Positions 38,909-48,070 of a DNA stretch of 64,000 nt are shown piece after piece (the first letter of the stretch is position 1; each line of letters starts with the position of its first letter). The notes beneath the pieces are model-generated. The model did no database searches. It worked only from the letters and a program-made list of their open reading frames with translations, and was not told where the DNA came from. This DNA is from Candidatus Electrothrix aarhusensis (lineage in GTDB: Bacteria; Desulfobacterota; Desulfobulbia; Desulfobulbales; Desulfobulbaceae). The stretch lies in the NCBI GenBank assembly GCA_004028505.1, contig MTKO01000137.1, forward strand, positions 1 through 64,000, in the 5' to 3' direction. A program made the position numbers and the translations under genes.

Positions 38909-39074
38909 TGTCGAGCCGCAATCATTTGATATAGCTCGATAAAATACTATGTTTACGCGAACCTCGTTTTTCGGACGCGGCTGCAAAGAACAGAACATGT
39001 CCTTTTGAATAAAAAACCTCCTGTTTTCAACGTGTGCGAACCTCCCGTGTTTTTCTGTCTGTTAGAGGTTCGCA
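38909..39074 (-). promoter_or_regulatory. Putative CRISPR leader
   Basis: AT-rich flank on the leader side of the array with two GCGAACC motifs (38957-38963, 39036-39042) and an inverted GGTTCGC (39067-39073). TGCGAACCTC at 39035-39044 and GAGGTTCGCA at 39065-39074 form a perfect 10-bp inverted repeat. GCGAACC-type elements are typical of type I-C leaders. The rest of 39075-39329 shows no gene. Confidence 0.6.
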
Positions 39075-39329
39075 GAACCTTTTTCCAAAAAATTCCTTTG
39101 CCGCCTTCTTCTTGTCATACCATTTCCTTCGGATACCGTCAATCGGACAATTCTCGGGCAATCGGCATCCCTTTCTGATCCGCTGCCTGCCCGAAACTAT
39201 TATCTATCTCGTGGCACAATAGAGAAAGAGTACAAGCCCGGAGCCTCGCGATGAACTTCCACCTCTTGCTTCTGTCGCTTGACCGATGCAACGGAAACGA
39301 ATAGATTGCGGGAATTCAGGGAAGATGAC

Positions 39330-39713
39330 ATGAGAAATACGATATTAATACATACAAAAAACAACGAGAAAACAATGACAGCAGAAGAGAAGAGAAATCC
39401 GGAAAAGGGTGAAAGAGCGATGATTGAAGGTATCTTTGAAGGCAGCCCCGATGCAGTGGGAGTGGCCGTTATCCGGCTGAATTGTGGGTGCCGCAAGATG
39501 GCAGCAGTCGACCTTGCTGGCGAACCTGCCAGTAAGATCATTATGTACCGCGATCAGGCTGAATCCATCTGTGAGCAATGCAAAAAAGATAACGGCGATT
39601 TTATGCGAGTCACGGAGCAGTTTATCAAATGGAACGAGCCAGAACCGACCGAGGAGATGAAAAAAGAGATTTGGGGCAAGGTGCTGGGTACTGCGGAAGA
39701 ACAGTCTCATTGA
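39330..39713 (+). CDS. Hypothetical protein with two Cys pairs
   Basis: 127 residues from ATG 39330 (GGGAAG 6-9 bases upstream); an ATG at residue 16 is an alternative start. The core reads VAVIRLNCGCRKMAAVDL and later SICEQCKKDNG, so CxC and CxxC pairs could bind a metal as a small zinc-ribbon. No family recognised. Its stop overlaps the end of the convergent PqiA-like gene by 7 bases. The strong N-terminal charge (many Glu/Lys) argues for a cytosolic protein. Confidence 0.6.
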   Translation: MRNTILIHTKNNEKTMTAEEKRNPEKGERAMIEGIFEGSPDAVGVAVIRLNCGCRKMAAVDLAGEPASKIIMYRDQAESICEQCKKDNGDFMRVTEQFIKWNEPEPTEEMKKEIWGKVLGTAEEQSH

Positions 39714-41056
39714 TCGTTTTCGACAGGAGCCGCCTCCGCCCCTTGGTCGCCGCTGTCCCAGAGCAGCCGAGGATCAAAGCTGATGGCGGCAAACATGGTA
39801 CAGAGGACGACCGCGCTGAAATACAAGGCTGCCGGTGCGGTATCCACCGAAGAGAGACTGCCAAAGCGCACCAGTGAGCAGAGCAGGGCAATGACAAAGA
39901 TATCCAGCATGGACCAGCGTCCGACAAACTGGATAAAGCGAAACATCAGTGCCTTGTGCCGAAGCCAGGTCGTCCATTTATTATGGATGGAAATCAGGAT
40001 GAGGCTCATGCCGATTATCTTGAACAGGGGCACCAGAACCGATGCAGTCAGGATAACCAGTCCGATACCGTAGGAACCTTCCTGGAAAAAATGGATGATC
40101 CCGTCGATGATGGTGCTCTTGCTGACGTTCCCCAGGGAGGAAACCGACATGATGGGCAGTAGGTTGGCTGGCAGAGTAAGCAGCAGAGCCGTAGTGATCA
40201 GGGCCCAGGACCGATCAATGCTGTTCTCTTTACGGAGATGCAGTCTCTCACCACAACGGGGGCAGCTCATCTGTTCCTTTTGGTTTTTCCGCTGATTTTT
40301 TTGCTGATCCCTGGGCGGAAGCAGGGTGATTTTATGGCAGCTCTGACAGAAAAGTAAACCCGCCTCGCTGCCGGTTCGCGCCGCTGTCTTGGCAGGGATC
40401 CTCGGGCGTTCGTCAGCCTTGCTCCGGTCCAGTTTTTTCCAGAACAGGCTTTGGTCAAGAGATGCCTGCGCAGCTACAGTTGTTGCCACCAAACTGATAA
40501 AACAGAAAAACCCCAGGTGATACCCTATTGCTGCGGCATGGTTCATCTTGATAATGGTGATAAACACAGCGATCAAGTAGATATCTGTCATGGCCCATTC
40601 GGTCAGATGATGATACCAGTGCAGGAAAACCTTCATCCATCGTTGCTGCCAGCCAAGAAAGAGACCCGCTGATACCCCGAAGAGCAGAGACAGGGTCATG
40701 AAGGGGCAGATAAGGCCGGTCAGTACCACCAAAATGCCGACAAGATACTCTCCTTGATCAAACATACTCAAGGTACTCTGAAACAAGGAGCTGCTTGTGG
40801 CTGCTCCCAGTATGTTAAAGGTGAGCAGGGGCGCGAAATTTGCGGGCAGGTAGAGCAGGAGTCCGGTGAGCGACAGCACCATGGTTCTGCGGGCTGAATC
40901 CGGGCGTCTTCTGTGCAGACGGCGCAAGCAACGGGGACAGACCGCTGTATGGGTGGGCGTGGGCTGAATTTCTTCCAGCAGGAGATCACAGCTCGGACAG
41001 ATGCTGAATTGATCTGTCAAGCGGCCAGCAGGAGGTTTTTTTGGGTCGATAATCAT
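39707..41056 (-). CDS. PqiA-like membrane protein, two PqiA domains
   Basis: 449 residues with two PqiA (DUF/PF04403-type) modules. Each starts with a paired-cysteine zinc-ribbon: CPSC..CPRC near residues 19-46 and CQSC..CPRC near 240-270. Each is followed by about four membrane helices (LTGLLLYLPANFAPLLTFNILG; LLTLPANLLPIMSVSSLG). PqiA works with PqiB-type MCE proteins in lipid transport across the envelope; no pqiB is adjacent. The start at 41056 (MIIDPKKPPAG) follows a palindromic repeat; a frame opening at 41116 would lie inside that repeat. Confidence 0.85.
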   Translation of the reverse strand: MIIDPKKPPAGRLTDQFSICPSCDLLLEEIQPTPTHTAVCPRCLRRLHRRRPDSARRTMVLSLTGLLLYLPANFAPLLTFNILGAATSSSLFQSTLSMFDQGEYLVGILVVLTGLICPFMTLSLLFGVSAGLFLGWQQRWMKVFLHWYHHLTEWAMTDIYLIAVFITIIKMNHAAAIGYHLGFFCFISLVATTVAAQASLDQSLFWKKLDRSKADERPRIPAKTAARTGSEAGLLFCQSCHKITLLPPRDQQKNQRKNQKEQMSCPRCGERLHLRKENSIDRSWALITTALLLTLPANLLPIMSVSSLGNVSKSTIIDGIIHFFQEGSYGIGLVILTASVLVPLFKIIGMSLILISIHNKWTTWLRHKALMFRFIQFVGRWSMLDIFVIALLCSLVRFGSLSSVDTAPAALYFSAVVLCTMFAAISFDPRLLWDSGDQGAEAAPVENDQ

Positions 41057-41075
41057 AGCCTGAGACAGGGTTGTC

Positions 41076-41149
41076 GTAGGGGCGAATCCCTGTGTTCGCC
41101 CTGTTCCATGCGGCATATAAACGGGTAGGCACAGGGGCCTACCCCTACA
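41076..41149. repeat. Dispersed palindromic repeat pair (GTAGGGGC family)
   Basis: Two units between trkH and the PqiA-like gene: 41076-41101 (GTAGGGGCGAATCCC to TTCGCCC) and 41123-41149 (GGGTAGGCACAG to GGCCTACCCCTAC). Same family as the copies at 1632-1700 and 12008-12035. Confidence 0.75.
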
Positions 41150-41167
41150 GATTCCGATACGATTTTT

Positions 41168-42625
41168 TTATTTTTTCCAGAACGAAGGATAAAAGATCAC
41201 CAAAGCGGAAAAAAGCTCCAGGCGTCCCACCATCATGTTCCAGGACAGGAACCACTTGCCGATATTTGAAATAGCGTGGAAATTCTCTGACGGTCCGATT
41301 TCGCCGAAGCCGGGACCTATGGTCATGAGGGCGGAGATCACAGAGCTCATGGCCGTGACATAATCCATATCATCCACCAGAGTCATAAAGCAGCCGCCGA
41401 TAAAGATGATAAAGATATTAACGATAAAATAGCAGATCGCCATATTGATCATGGAGATGTCTATCTGTTTGCCGTTCAGTCGCACCGAGACAATGGACAT
41501 GGGCTGAAAAAAAGATTTTCTGACCGTGCCCCAGATAAATTTACAGACAATGACGTAGTGAACAATCTTGATGCCACTGGCCGTTGAACCGGCACAGCCG
41601 CCGATCAGACAGGAAACATAGAGAAACATCTGGGCTGCCTGCGGCCATTTTTCATAATCCGCCGTGGCGAATCCGGTGGTGGTGAGCAGGGACATGACCT
41701 GAAAGGTGCCGTAGCGAACAGACTCCACGATGCCGGAATAGGTGCCGTGCCACCAGAGAATCAAGGAAACGGCAAGGCAAAAAAAGGCTATCAAAAACGC
41801 ATACCATTTAAACTCGGTGTTACGGACGATCTCCTTGATGCCGCCGTACATCATGTGATAGAGCAGGACAAAGCTTGTGCCGCCAAGAAACATGAAGAAA
41901 ATAATCACCCAGTCAAAATAGGCATTATTATAAAAGCCGATACTGGCATTTTTCGGCGAATACCCAGAGGTGGACAGGGTGCCGAAGGCGGTGCAGAGCG
42001 CATCAAACAGTTCCATGCCCCCACCGGCCAGCAGGATGACCTGGAGGAAGTTGAGTCCCAGATAGACGCTCCAGAGGCGAACCATAGTATCCTTGGTCCG
42101 CGCGGCAAATTTTTCTCCGGTAAAGGATTGGCCTGGACTGGACTCAGCCCGAAACAGGCGCAAGCCGCCCATCCCCTTGGGCATAAACAGGATAATCAGG
42201 GTGAGAAAGCCCATGCCGCCCAAAAGATGGGTTTCGCTCCGCCAGAGAAGCAGGCCGTGGGGCAATGCCTCAATATCAGTGAGGATGGTTGCTCCGGTGG
42301 TGGTGTAGCCGGACATCATCTCAAAAAAGGCATCCGTAAAAGAAGGAATGGAGCCGTGGATCATGAAGGGTAGGCCGGAGCCGGAAGAAACGATAATCCA
42401 GCCCACAACCGCGATAATAATGCCGTCACGGATATTCAGCTCTGTATGCTTTTTGGTATAGAGCCAGCTGGGAAGGCCTATGCCAACGTTAATAAGAATT
42501 GCAAGAAGGAAGGCTGTAACATCCGATTCCCCATAATACATCGCGCAAAAGAGGGGAAGAATCATTGAGCTGCCGGTTGCTGTCAGCAGCAGGCCGATGA
42601 TATGGATGATGGAGAGAAAATGCAT
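41168..42625 (-). CDS. trkH: TrkH-family potassium transporter subunit
   Basis: 485-residue inner-membrane K+ uptake channel. The four pore loops of the MPM fold are visible: GYTTTGATIL (residue ~106), TLSTSGYSP (~225), TTTGFATADY (~318) and TIGPGFGEIGP (~440), each with the selectivity glycine. About ten membrane helices are predicted by eye. TrkH needs a TrkA-type regulatory subunit, which is not in this window. Start MHFLSIIHIIGLLL places the first helix at the N-terminus as in the family. Confidence 0.93.
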   Translation of the reverse strand: MHFLSIIHIIGLLLTATGSSMILPLFCAMYYGESDVTAFLLAILINVGIGLPSWLYTKKHTELNIRDGIIIAVVGWIIVSSGSGLPFMIHGSIPSFTDAFFEMMSGYTTTGATILTDIEALPHGLLLWRSETHLLGGMGFLTLIILFMPKGMGGLRLFRAESSPGQSFTGEKFAARTKDTMVRLWSVYLGLNFLQVILLAGGGMELFDALCTAFGTLSTSGYSPKNASIGFYNNAYFDWVIIFFMFLGGTSFVLLYHMMYGGIKEIVRNTEFKWYAFLIAFFCLAVSLILWWHGTYSGIVESVRYGTFQVMSLLTTTGFATADYEKWPQAAQMFLYVSCLIGGCAGSTASGIKIVHYVIVCKFIWGTVRKSFFQPMSIVSVRLNGKQIDISMINMAICYFIVNIFIIFIGGCFMTLVDDMDYVTAMSSVISALMTIGPGFGEIGPSENFHAISNIGKWFLSWNMMVGRLELFSALVIFYPSFWKK

Positions 42626-42817
42626 AAATTTTCACCGCAAACTGCGGGGGGATTGAATTTCGGTTTTCAGTTTTACAACGAACCTGTTATGTTGCTGTTC
42701 CCCGACAGATCTTCAATCTGTTCTGAGCTTTTTGCAAAGAACTGAGGAATATTTTCCCACTTGGGGGGCGGACATGCTTATTATCCATTTTTATACATAA
42801 TACCTGTAAAAAAAACC

Positions 42818-44707
42818 ATGACTGATTTTGATATCGCCGTGATAGGAGCCGGACATGCTGGCTGTGAAGCGGCATTGGCTGCCGCGAGAATGGGTTGCAA
42901 GACCTTGGTCTGTATTATTAATGCCGACACCATCGGGGCCATGTCCTGCAACCCGGCTGTGGGCGGATTGGCCAAGGGACATCTGGTCAAGGAGATTGAT
43001 GCCTTGGGCGGTGAAATGGCGAAAAATATCGATGCCACCGGCATCCAATTTCGTCGATTGAACACCAGTAAAGGACCGGCTGTCCGTTCTTCCCGAGCCC
43101 AGGCCGACCGCCTCCTCTATCAGCAGCGGATGAAAACTGTTCTGGAGCAGCAGGAAAACCTGGAAATTCGCCAGACCGTGGTGGATGAAATCCTTACAGA
43201 AGATGATCGGGTGGTTGGTCTCCGTACCTCCTTGGACGAGACCATCTCGGTCCGGGCCGTGGTCGTGGCCACGGGCACCTTTCTGAACGGTCTTATCCAT
43301 ATTGGGCTGAAACAGTTTCCTGCGGGCCGGATGGGCGATGCCGCTTCTACCAGTCTTGCTCAATGGTATCGCCGGATAGGTTTTGAGGTCGGCAGGATGA
43401 AGACCGGCACGGTTCCTCGGTTGGACGGCAAGACCATTGATTATTCCTCGTTGGAGCCCCAGTACAGTGATGATCCTCCGGCCCTGTTTTCCTTTGCCAA
43501 TGCGCATAAGAAAAAACCGGATTTGCCCCAGCTGCCCTGTTATATCACCTATACTAATGAGCAGACCCATGCTGTCATTCGGAACGGGATTGGCCAGTCT
43601 CCCATGTACTCGGGCATCATTGAAGGCATCGGTGCTCGATACTGCCCATCCATTGAAGATAAGGTGATGCGTTTCCCGGAAAAGGGACGGCATCAGATTT
43701 TTCTTGAACCAGAAGGACTAGACACGGTTGAGGTCTATCCCAACGGGATTCCTACCAGCCTGCCTTTGCAGACCCAGGTTGAGCTGGTGCGCTCCATTGT
43801 CGGCCTGGAAAATGCCCGGATTATCCGGCCCGGTTATGCCATAGAATATGATTATATTGATCCCTTGGAGCTTAAACCCTCTTTGGAGACCAAGCGGATC
43901 AGCGGTCTCTTTCATGCCGGTCAGATCAACGGAACATCAGGATACGAGGAAGCTGCGGCCCAGGGCCTGATGGCGGCCATCAATGCGGCGCATCTGGTGC
44001 GTGAGCAGGCTCCCCTGATCCTGGATCGTTCCCAGGCCTATATAGGAGTGCTTATTGATGATCTTGTCACCTTGGGGACCAAAGAACCTTATCGCCTTTT
44101 TACCTCCAGGGCGGAATATAGGTTGCTGCTGCGCGAGGATAATGCGGATTTGCGTCTGCGAGAAATCGGCTTTCAGCTCGGCCTAGTAGATGAAAAGACC
44201 TATCAGAGTTTTCTCCTTAAAAAGGAGGCCATTGAGCAGGGATGCGCTCGGTTGGATACGATTCGCCTCAAACCCGTTTCCGCAGTCAATGAGGGATTGT
44301 CCGCCTTAGGCAGTACGCCCTTGACCCAGGCTATGACCCTGACCGAGCTGCTGCGTCGGCCGGAACTGCGTTTGAAAGAGCTGACGCCTCTGGTTGCGGA
44401 GCAGATCCCGGAATTTTCCTTTTCCGAAGAGGAGATACGCTGTCAAGGGGAGGTAGAGCTGCAAATCAAGTATGCTGGCTATATTAAACGTCAGCAGGAG
44501 CAGGTTGATCGTTTCAAAAAACTGGAGCGAACCAAACTGCCTGAGGATATGCAGTATAAGGGCATGCCCGGTCTTTCTCATGAGGTGGTGGAAAAACTCA
44601 ATCTGATCAGGCCCCTGTCGTTGGGGCAGGCCTCACGTATTTCTGGGGTTACTCCGGCAGCGGTTTCTGTTCTTCAGGTGCATTTGAAGAAGATGGGGGT
44701 ATTGTAA
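42818..44707 (+). CDS. mnmG: tRNA uridine-5-carboxymethylaminomethyl modification enzyme
   Basis: 629-residue FAD protein that with MnmE modifies U34 of several tRNAs. N-terminal FAD motif GAGHAGCEAALAAARMG, then SCNPAVGGLAKGHLVKEIDA, the GTFLNGLIHIG segment, and the C-terminal helical domain ending LQVHLKKMGVL. The start at 42818 gives MTDFDIAVIGAGHAG; the open frame extends 57 bases upstream without a ribosome site. No mnmE, rsmG or parAB neighbours are seen, so the common gid cluster is not kept here. Confidence 0.96.
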   Translation: MTDFDIAVIGAGHAGCEAALAAARMGCKTLVCIINADTIGAMSCNPAVGGLAKGHLVKEIDALGGEMAKNIDATGIQFRRLNTSKGPAVRSSRAQADRLLYQQRMKTVLEQQENLEIRQTVVDEILTEDDRVVGLRTSLDETISVRAVVVATGTFLNGLIHIGLKQFPAGRMGDAASTSLAQWYRRIGFEVGRMKTGTVPRLDGKTIDYSSLEPQYSDDPPALFSFANAHKKKPDLPQLPCYITYTNEQTHAVIRNGIGQSPMYSGIIEGIGARYCPSIEDKVMRFPEKGRHQIFLEPEGLDTVEVYPNGIPTSLPLQTQVELVRSIVGLENARIIRPGYAIEYDYIDPLELKPSLETKRISGLFHAGQINGTSGYEEAAAQGLMAAINAAHLVREQAPLILDRSQAYIGVLIDDLVTLGTKEPYRLFTSRAEYRLLLREDNADLRLREIGFQLGLVDEKTYQSFLLKKEAIEQGCARLDTIRLKPVSAVNEGLSALGSTPLTQAMTLTELLRRPELRLKELTPLVAEQIPEFSFSEEEIRCQGEVELQIKYAGYIKRQQEQVDRFKKLERTKLPEDMQYKGMPGLSHEVVEKLNLIRPLSLGQASRISGVTPAAVSVLQVHLKKMGVL

Positions 44708-44881
44708 CCGGTTTCTTTATCGTGCTGCTTCTTCTGATTTTACGCGAATCTCTGTTGATAATCAGGTTTCATAGACATGCGATAATCAGTATGGACTGCA
44801 TGAATTCGATGAAGAGAGGAAGCCTGACACCACCCGCTCAACTTTTCCTCAACAACACGTTCGACCCAATCTCTACGATCG

Positions 44882-45066
44882 TGTGACTTCATCTCACAAG
44901 CACGTATGAGATAATCTCGATAGTGCTTATGAGATAAAGTCAATAACGTTTATGAGATTCAAAGCTACCTGCTTATGAAGGAAAGAGATAAGCACTTATG
45001 AGTCTCCTTCCTAGCTGCTTATCTCCCTCCTTCATACGTAGGTACTTCTCTCTCTCCATCATACGC
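44882..45066. repeat. 23-base-period tandem repeat
   Basis: The word TATGAG or a close variant recurs at exactly 23-base steps: 44905, 44928, 44951, 44974 and 44997, with weaker units at 44882, 45020 and 45043. Flanking bases GCT before the word are often conserved (TGCTTATGAG); the remaining bases vary. 23 is not a multiple of three, so it is not coding. It lies in the 560-base gap between mnmG and the first kinase. An iteron-like or regulator-binding array is possible. Confidence 0.7.
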
Positions 45067-45267
45067 AGGAAATCAGCCCGAACGCAGGTTTCGTTGCGAT
45101 ACTGCACAACTCTTCTCATTTCTTCTCCCTCCCTCAGTATTTCTCAGCATTTTCTTCTGTCTTTATGAGGGAATGATCATTAATATACATAATCACATAA
45201 CCCTGTTTCTGCCGGATTCCGATTCGAGAATCATGCGATAAAAATCTTTCAACAGCAACAATCAGCT

Positions 45268-47577
45268 ATGCGGATAAAATCTATAACAAAAGGTTCTGTT
45301 CTTAACAAGACATTGTTGTTTTTAATCATAGGGTGGACGCTCATGTTATCCTTCCTGCTGCACTGGAATATGCGCCATATGAAACGAACAACTCAGGCTT
45401 TGGCGGAAAGTAATGCGAGGATTTTTTTACAGAAAGATATGCTTTATCGAGCGTGGAGTGTTGCCCACGGAGGAGTATATGTACCGGTTACGGAAAAAAC
45501 CCAGCCCAATCCCTATCTTGCTGTGGAACATCGTGATGTGATGATCGGTGGACAGCAATACACCTTGATGAATCCAGCATATATGTTCAGGCAGGTGGCT
45601 GAGATGGGGGAGAAAATCACCTCAGTACAAGGGAGAATTACAGCCTTAAATCCTAAAGGTCCCAAAAATAAACCAAGTCTTTGGGAGAAAGAGGCCCTGT
45701 TATCTTTTGAACGCGGAGCTGAAGAGTATCTTGATATTGTGCAGGTTGACGGGCATTCTTATGTTCATTTTATGCAACCGGTGAAAGCTGAAAAAGCCTG
45801 TTTGGTTTGCCATCACGAGAGAGTGGCAGGGCTGGGCAGTGTCGTTGGCGGGATAGGCATTGTTGTTCCCATGGATAACTATTTTAAGCAGCATAATGAG
45901 AATATATATAAACTCTGGGTGGCCTTTTTGGCAATTTGGTTTGCCGGTGTTGGCATTATTTGTGTCATGAATAGGGTTGTCCAAAAAAATATTAATAAAC
46001 TGAAACGAAGCGAGCAGCAGAAAGATGCTATTCTCAATAATATTGATAAGGTTGGGGTAGGGCTTCATATTATCGATAAAAAATTTCAGATTTGCTATGC
46101 CAATACAACAATGGAAAAATGGTTTGGCTATACAACAAATAGTTATACAACAGACAACTTATCCTGCCGGTCTTCCTGTAAAAAAAAGGAGCACTGTTTT
46201 TGTTGTTCACCAGATCAGATTTTTGAGCAAAACAGTACGGTTCGCTATGAGCTGACCTGTCAAGATAGGGTATTTGATGTTGTTTCAGCCCCGATGACCA
46301 TGCAGGACGGAACTCCGGCAAAATTGGAACTTCGGCTTGATGTGACAGATCAAAAGACGGTTGAGGCAGAACAACGGAAAACTGCTGAATTGCTCAAGGC
46401 AAAGGAATCTGCAGAGTCAGCAACTGTTGCTAAATCTATGTTTCTGGCCAATATGAGTCACGAAATACGTACTCCCATGAATGCCATTATCGGCATGTCA
46501 AAACTCGCTCTAGAAACTGAACTGAATCAGGAACAGTATAATCTTATTTCAAAAGTATATGCTTCTTCGTTATCTTTACTTGATATCATTAACGATATTC
46601 TTGATTTTTCCAAGATAGAATCTGGTAATATGCAGTTGGAGATCGTCGATTTTCATTTACAGGAGGTTTTAGAACACCTTGAAACACTCATCCGGATTCG
46701 AGCCCAAGAAAAAGGGGTGATTCTCAGTATCGAGTGTGCTGATGCAATACCCGATCTCCTTTGCGGTGATCCCTTGCGCTTGGGCCAGGTGCTGATCAAC
46801 CTTGGCAATAATGCTGTTAAATTCACATCACAGGGAAAGGTTGATATCAAGGTAGAGCCTGTCGAACTGCCAGAAGATAATAAGAATTATGAGGATAAGG
46901 CATTGCTGGTCCGTTTTTCTATTACCGATACAGGAATCGGCATGGATGATGAGCAGATGGGGAGACTTTTCCAGTCCTTTACCCAGGCTGACAGCAGTAT
47001 TACTCGTCAATATGGCGGGAGTGGGCTGGGGTTGGTTATCAGCCAGAGATTGGTGGGAAAAATGGGGGGCGAGATCTTGGCGGAGAGTCAACCGGGCAAA
47101 GGATCCTGTTTTTATTTTACGTTGCCTTTTGAGCTGGGGGACCAGAAAAAAGCAAAAATAAAAGAGGAGAAAGAGGACACTGGAAGCAAGCTGGATACTC
47201 TTTCGCTTTTGGAAGGGAAAAAAATTCTCCTGGTGGAGGATAATGCCTTTAATCGGGAGCTGGCAACAATCCTGCTCAAGAGAAAGAAGTTGGTTGTTGC
47301 TCAGGCGAAACATGGCAAAGAGGCCTTGGATTTCCTCTGCTCTAAAGAGGTTGATTGTGTGTTGATGGATATTCAGATGCCAGTAATGGATGGGTATACT
47401 GCCTGTCGTGAACTTCGCAGCCAATCAAAATTTAAAAAACTTCCGATTATCGCCATGACAGCAAATGTGATGGAAAGTGACGTGGAAAAAAGCTTGGAGG
47501 CCGGTATGAATGATCATATTGGCAAACCCTTGGACGAGGAGGAGCTTTTCAAAACTCTGATGAAGTGGATCCTCTAA
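45268..47577 (+). CDS. Hybrid histidine kinase with periplasmic DUF3365 heme domain
   Basis: 769 residues: membrane helix near 13-32; periplasmic DUF3365 (Tll0287-like) domain with a c-type heme site CLVCH at ~177-181; second helix near 215-235; PAS-like domain (~250-370) with a Cys cluster ([14 protein letters not shown]); HisKA with SHEIRTP (His ~396); HATPase with N box NLGNNAVKF and G boxes DTGIGMD and GGSGLGL; and a receiver domain (VEDNAF; phosphoacceptor Asp in [12 protein letters not shown], ~699). The heme suggests sensing of redox state, oxygen, NO or sulfide. No Hpt or DNA-binding output is attached. The 560 bases upstream hold the 23-base repeat. Confidence 0.9.
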   Translation: MRIKSITKGSVLNKTLLFLIIGWTLMLSFLLHWNMRHMKRTTQALAESNARIFLQKDMLYRAWSVAHGGVYVPVTEKTQPNPYLAVEHRDVMIGGQQYTLMNPAYMFRQVAEMGEKITSVQGRITALNPKGPKNKPSLWEKEALLSFERGAEEYLDIVQVDGHSYVHFMQPVKAEKACLVCHHERVAGLGSVVGGIGIVVPMDNYFKQHNENIYKLWVAFLAIWFAGVGIICVMNRVVQKNINKLKRSEQQKDAILNNIDKVGVGLHIIDKKFQICYANTTMEKWFGYTTNSYTTDNLSCRSSCKKKEHCFCCSPDQIFEQNSTVRYELTCQDRVFDVVSAPMTMQDGTPAKLELRLDVTDQKTVEAEQRKTAELLKAKESAESATVAKSMFLANMSHEIRTPMNAIIGMSKLALETELNQEQYNLISKVYASSLSLLDIINDILDFSKIESGNMQLEIVDFHLQEVLEHLETLIRIRAQEKGVILSIECADAIPDLLCGDPLRLGQVLINLGNNAVKFTSQGKVDIKVEPVELPEDNKNYEDKALLVRFSITDTGIGMDDEQMGRLFQSFTQADSSITRQYGGSGLGLVISQRLVGKMGGEILAESQPGKGSCFYFTLPFELGDQKKAKIKEEKEDTGSKLDTLSLLEGKKILLVEDNAFNRELATILLKRKKLVVAQAKHGKEALDFLCSKEVDCVLMDIQMPVMDGYTACRELRSQSKFKKLPIIAMTANVMESDVEKSLEAGMNDHIGKPLDEEELFKTLMKWIL

Positions 47578-48070
47578 GAGAGGCGTTGTATTTCATTTGG
47601 GAAAATTTCACACGGGAAAAATAGAGTCATGCTGACACCCCAGGTGGGGATAAATTTTCGGTTCCTTGTCGTTGGAAAGAAACAAAAACTTTAACTTTGC
47701 CTTGTTTTTCCGTGTAAAAAATACCCGTCATCCCGCTGTAAGTTTTTTGTACCCTTACTCATGAGGACTTTAGTGATCAGGCGAGAAGAAAATATTCCTT
47801 CTGATATCCTGATGCGGTACGAACGCTGTCTGTTTTGATACTCAAGGTATTTTTTGAATATCTTTTGTTCGGCATAATAATTGCTATTAAAAAGGTTTAG
47901 ACTTATCAGGCGGTTTTTCAGTATTTTTTACTCGGTAAGCTCGTTAAGTTTTTAATAAAAATATTTTTTATGACTATATAAAATCACTTCTCAAAGATGT
48001 TATGCCCGGAACAGTATGACTGTATGAGAGACTGTCTGTAAGACGCGCAAAGGCTTAAGCTTAAAGTATT
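47578..48070. other. Non-coding gap between the paralogous kinases
   Basis: 493 bases, AT-rich toward the 3' end. I find no supported gene and no clear terminator. It presumably carries the promoter of the second kinase, which argues for separate transcription of the two paralogs. Confidence 0.4.

Noticed and set aside
44740-44943. Minus-strand 67-residue frame after mnmG
   Set aside because: It starts inside the 23-base repeat region and has no ribosome site; the repeat period is incompatible with coding.
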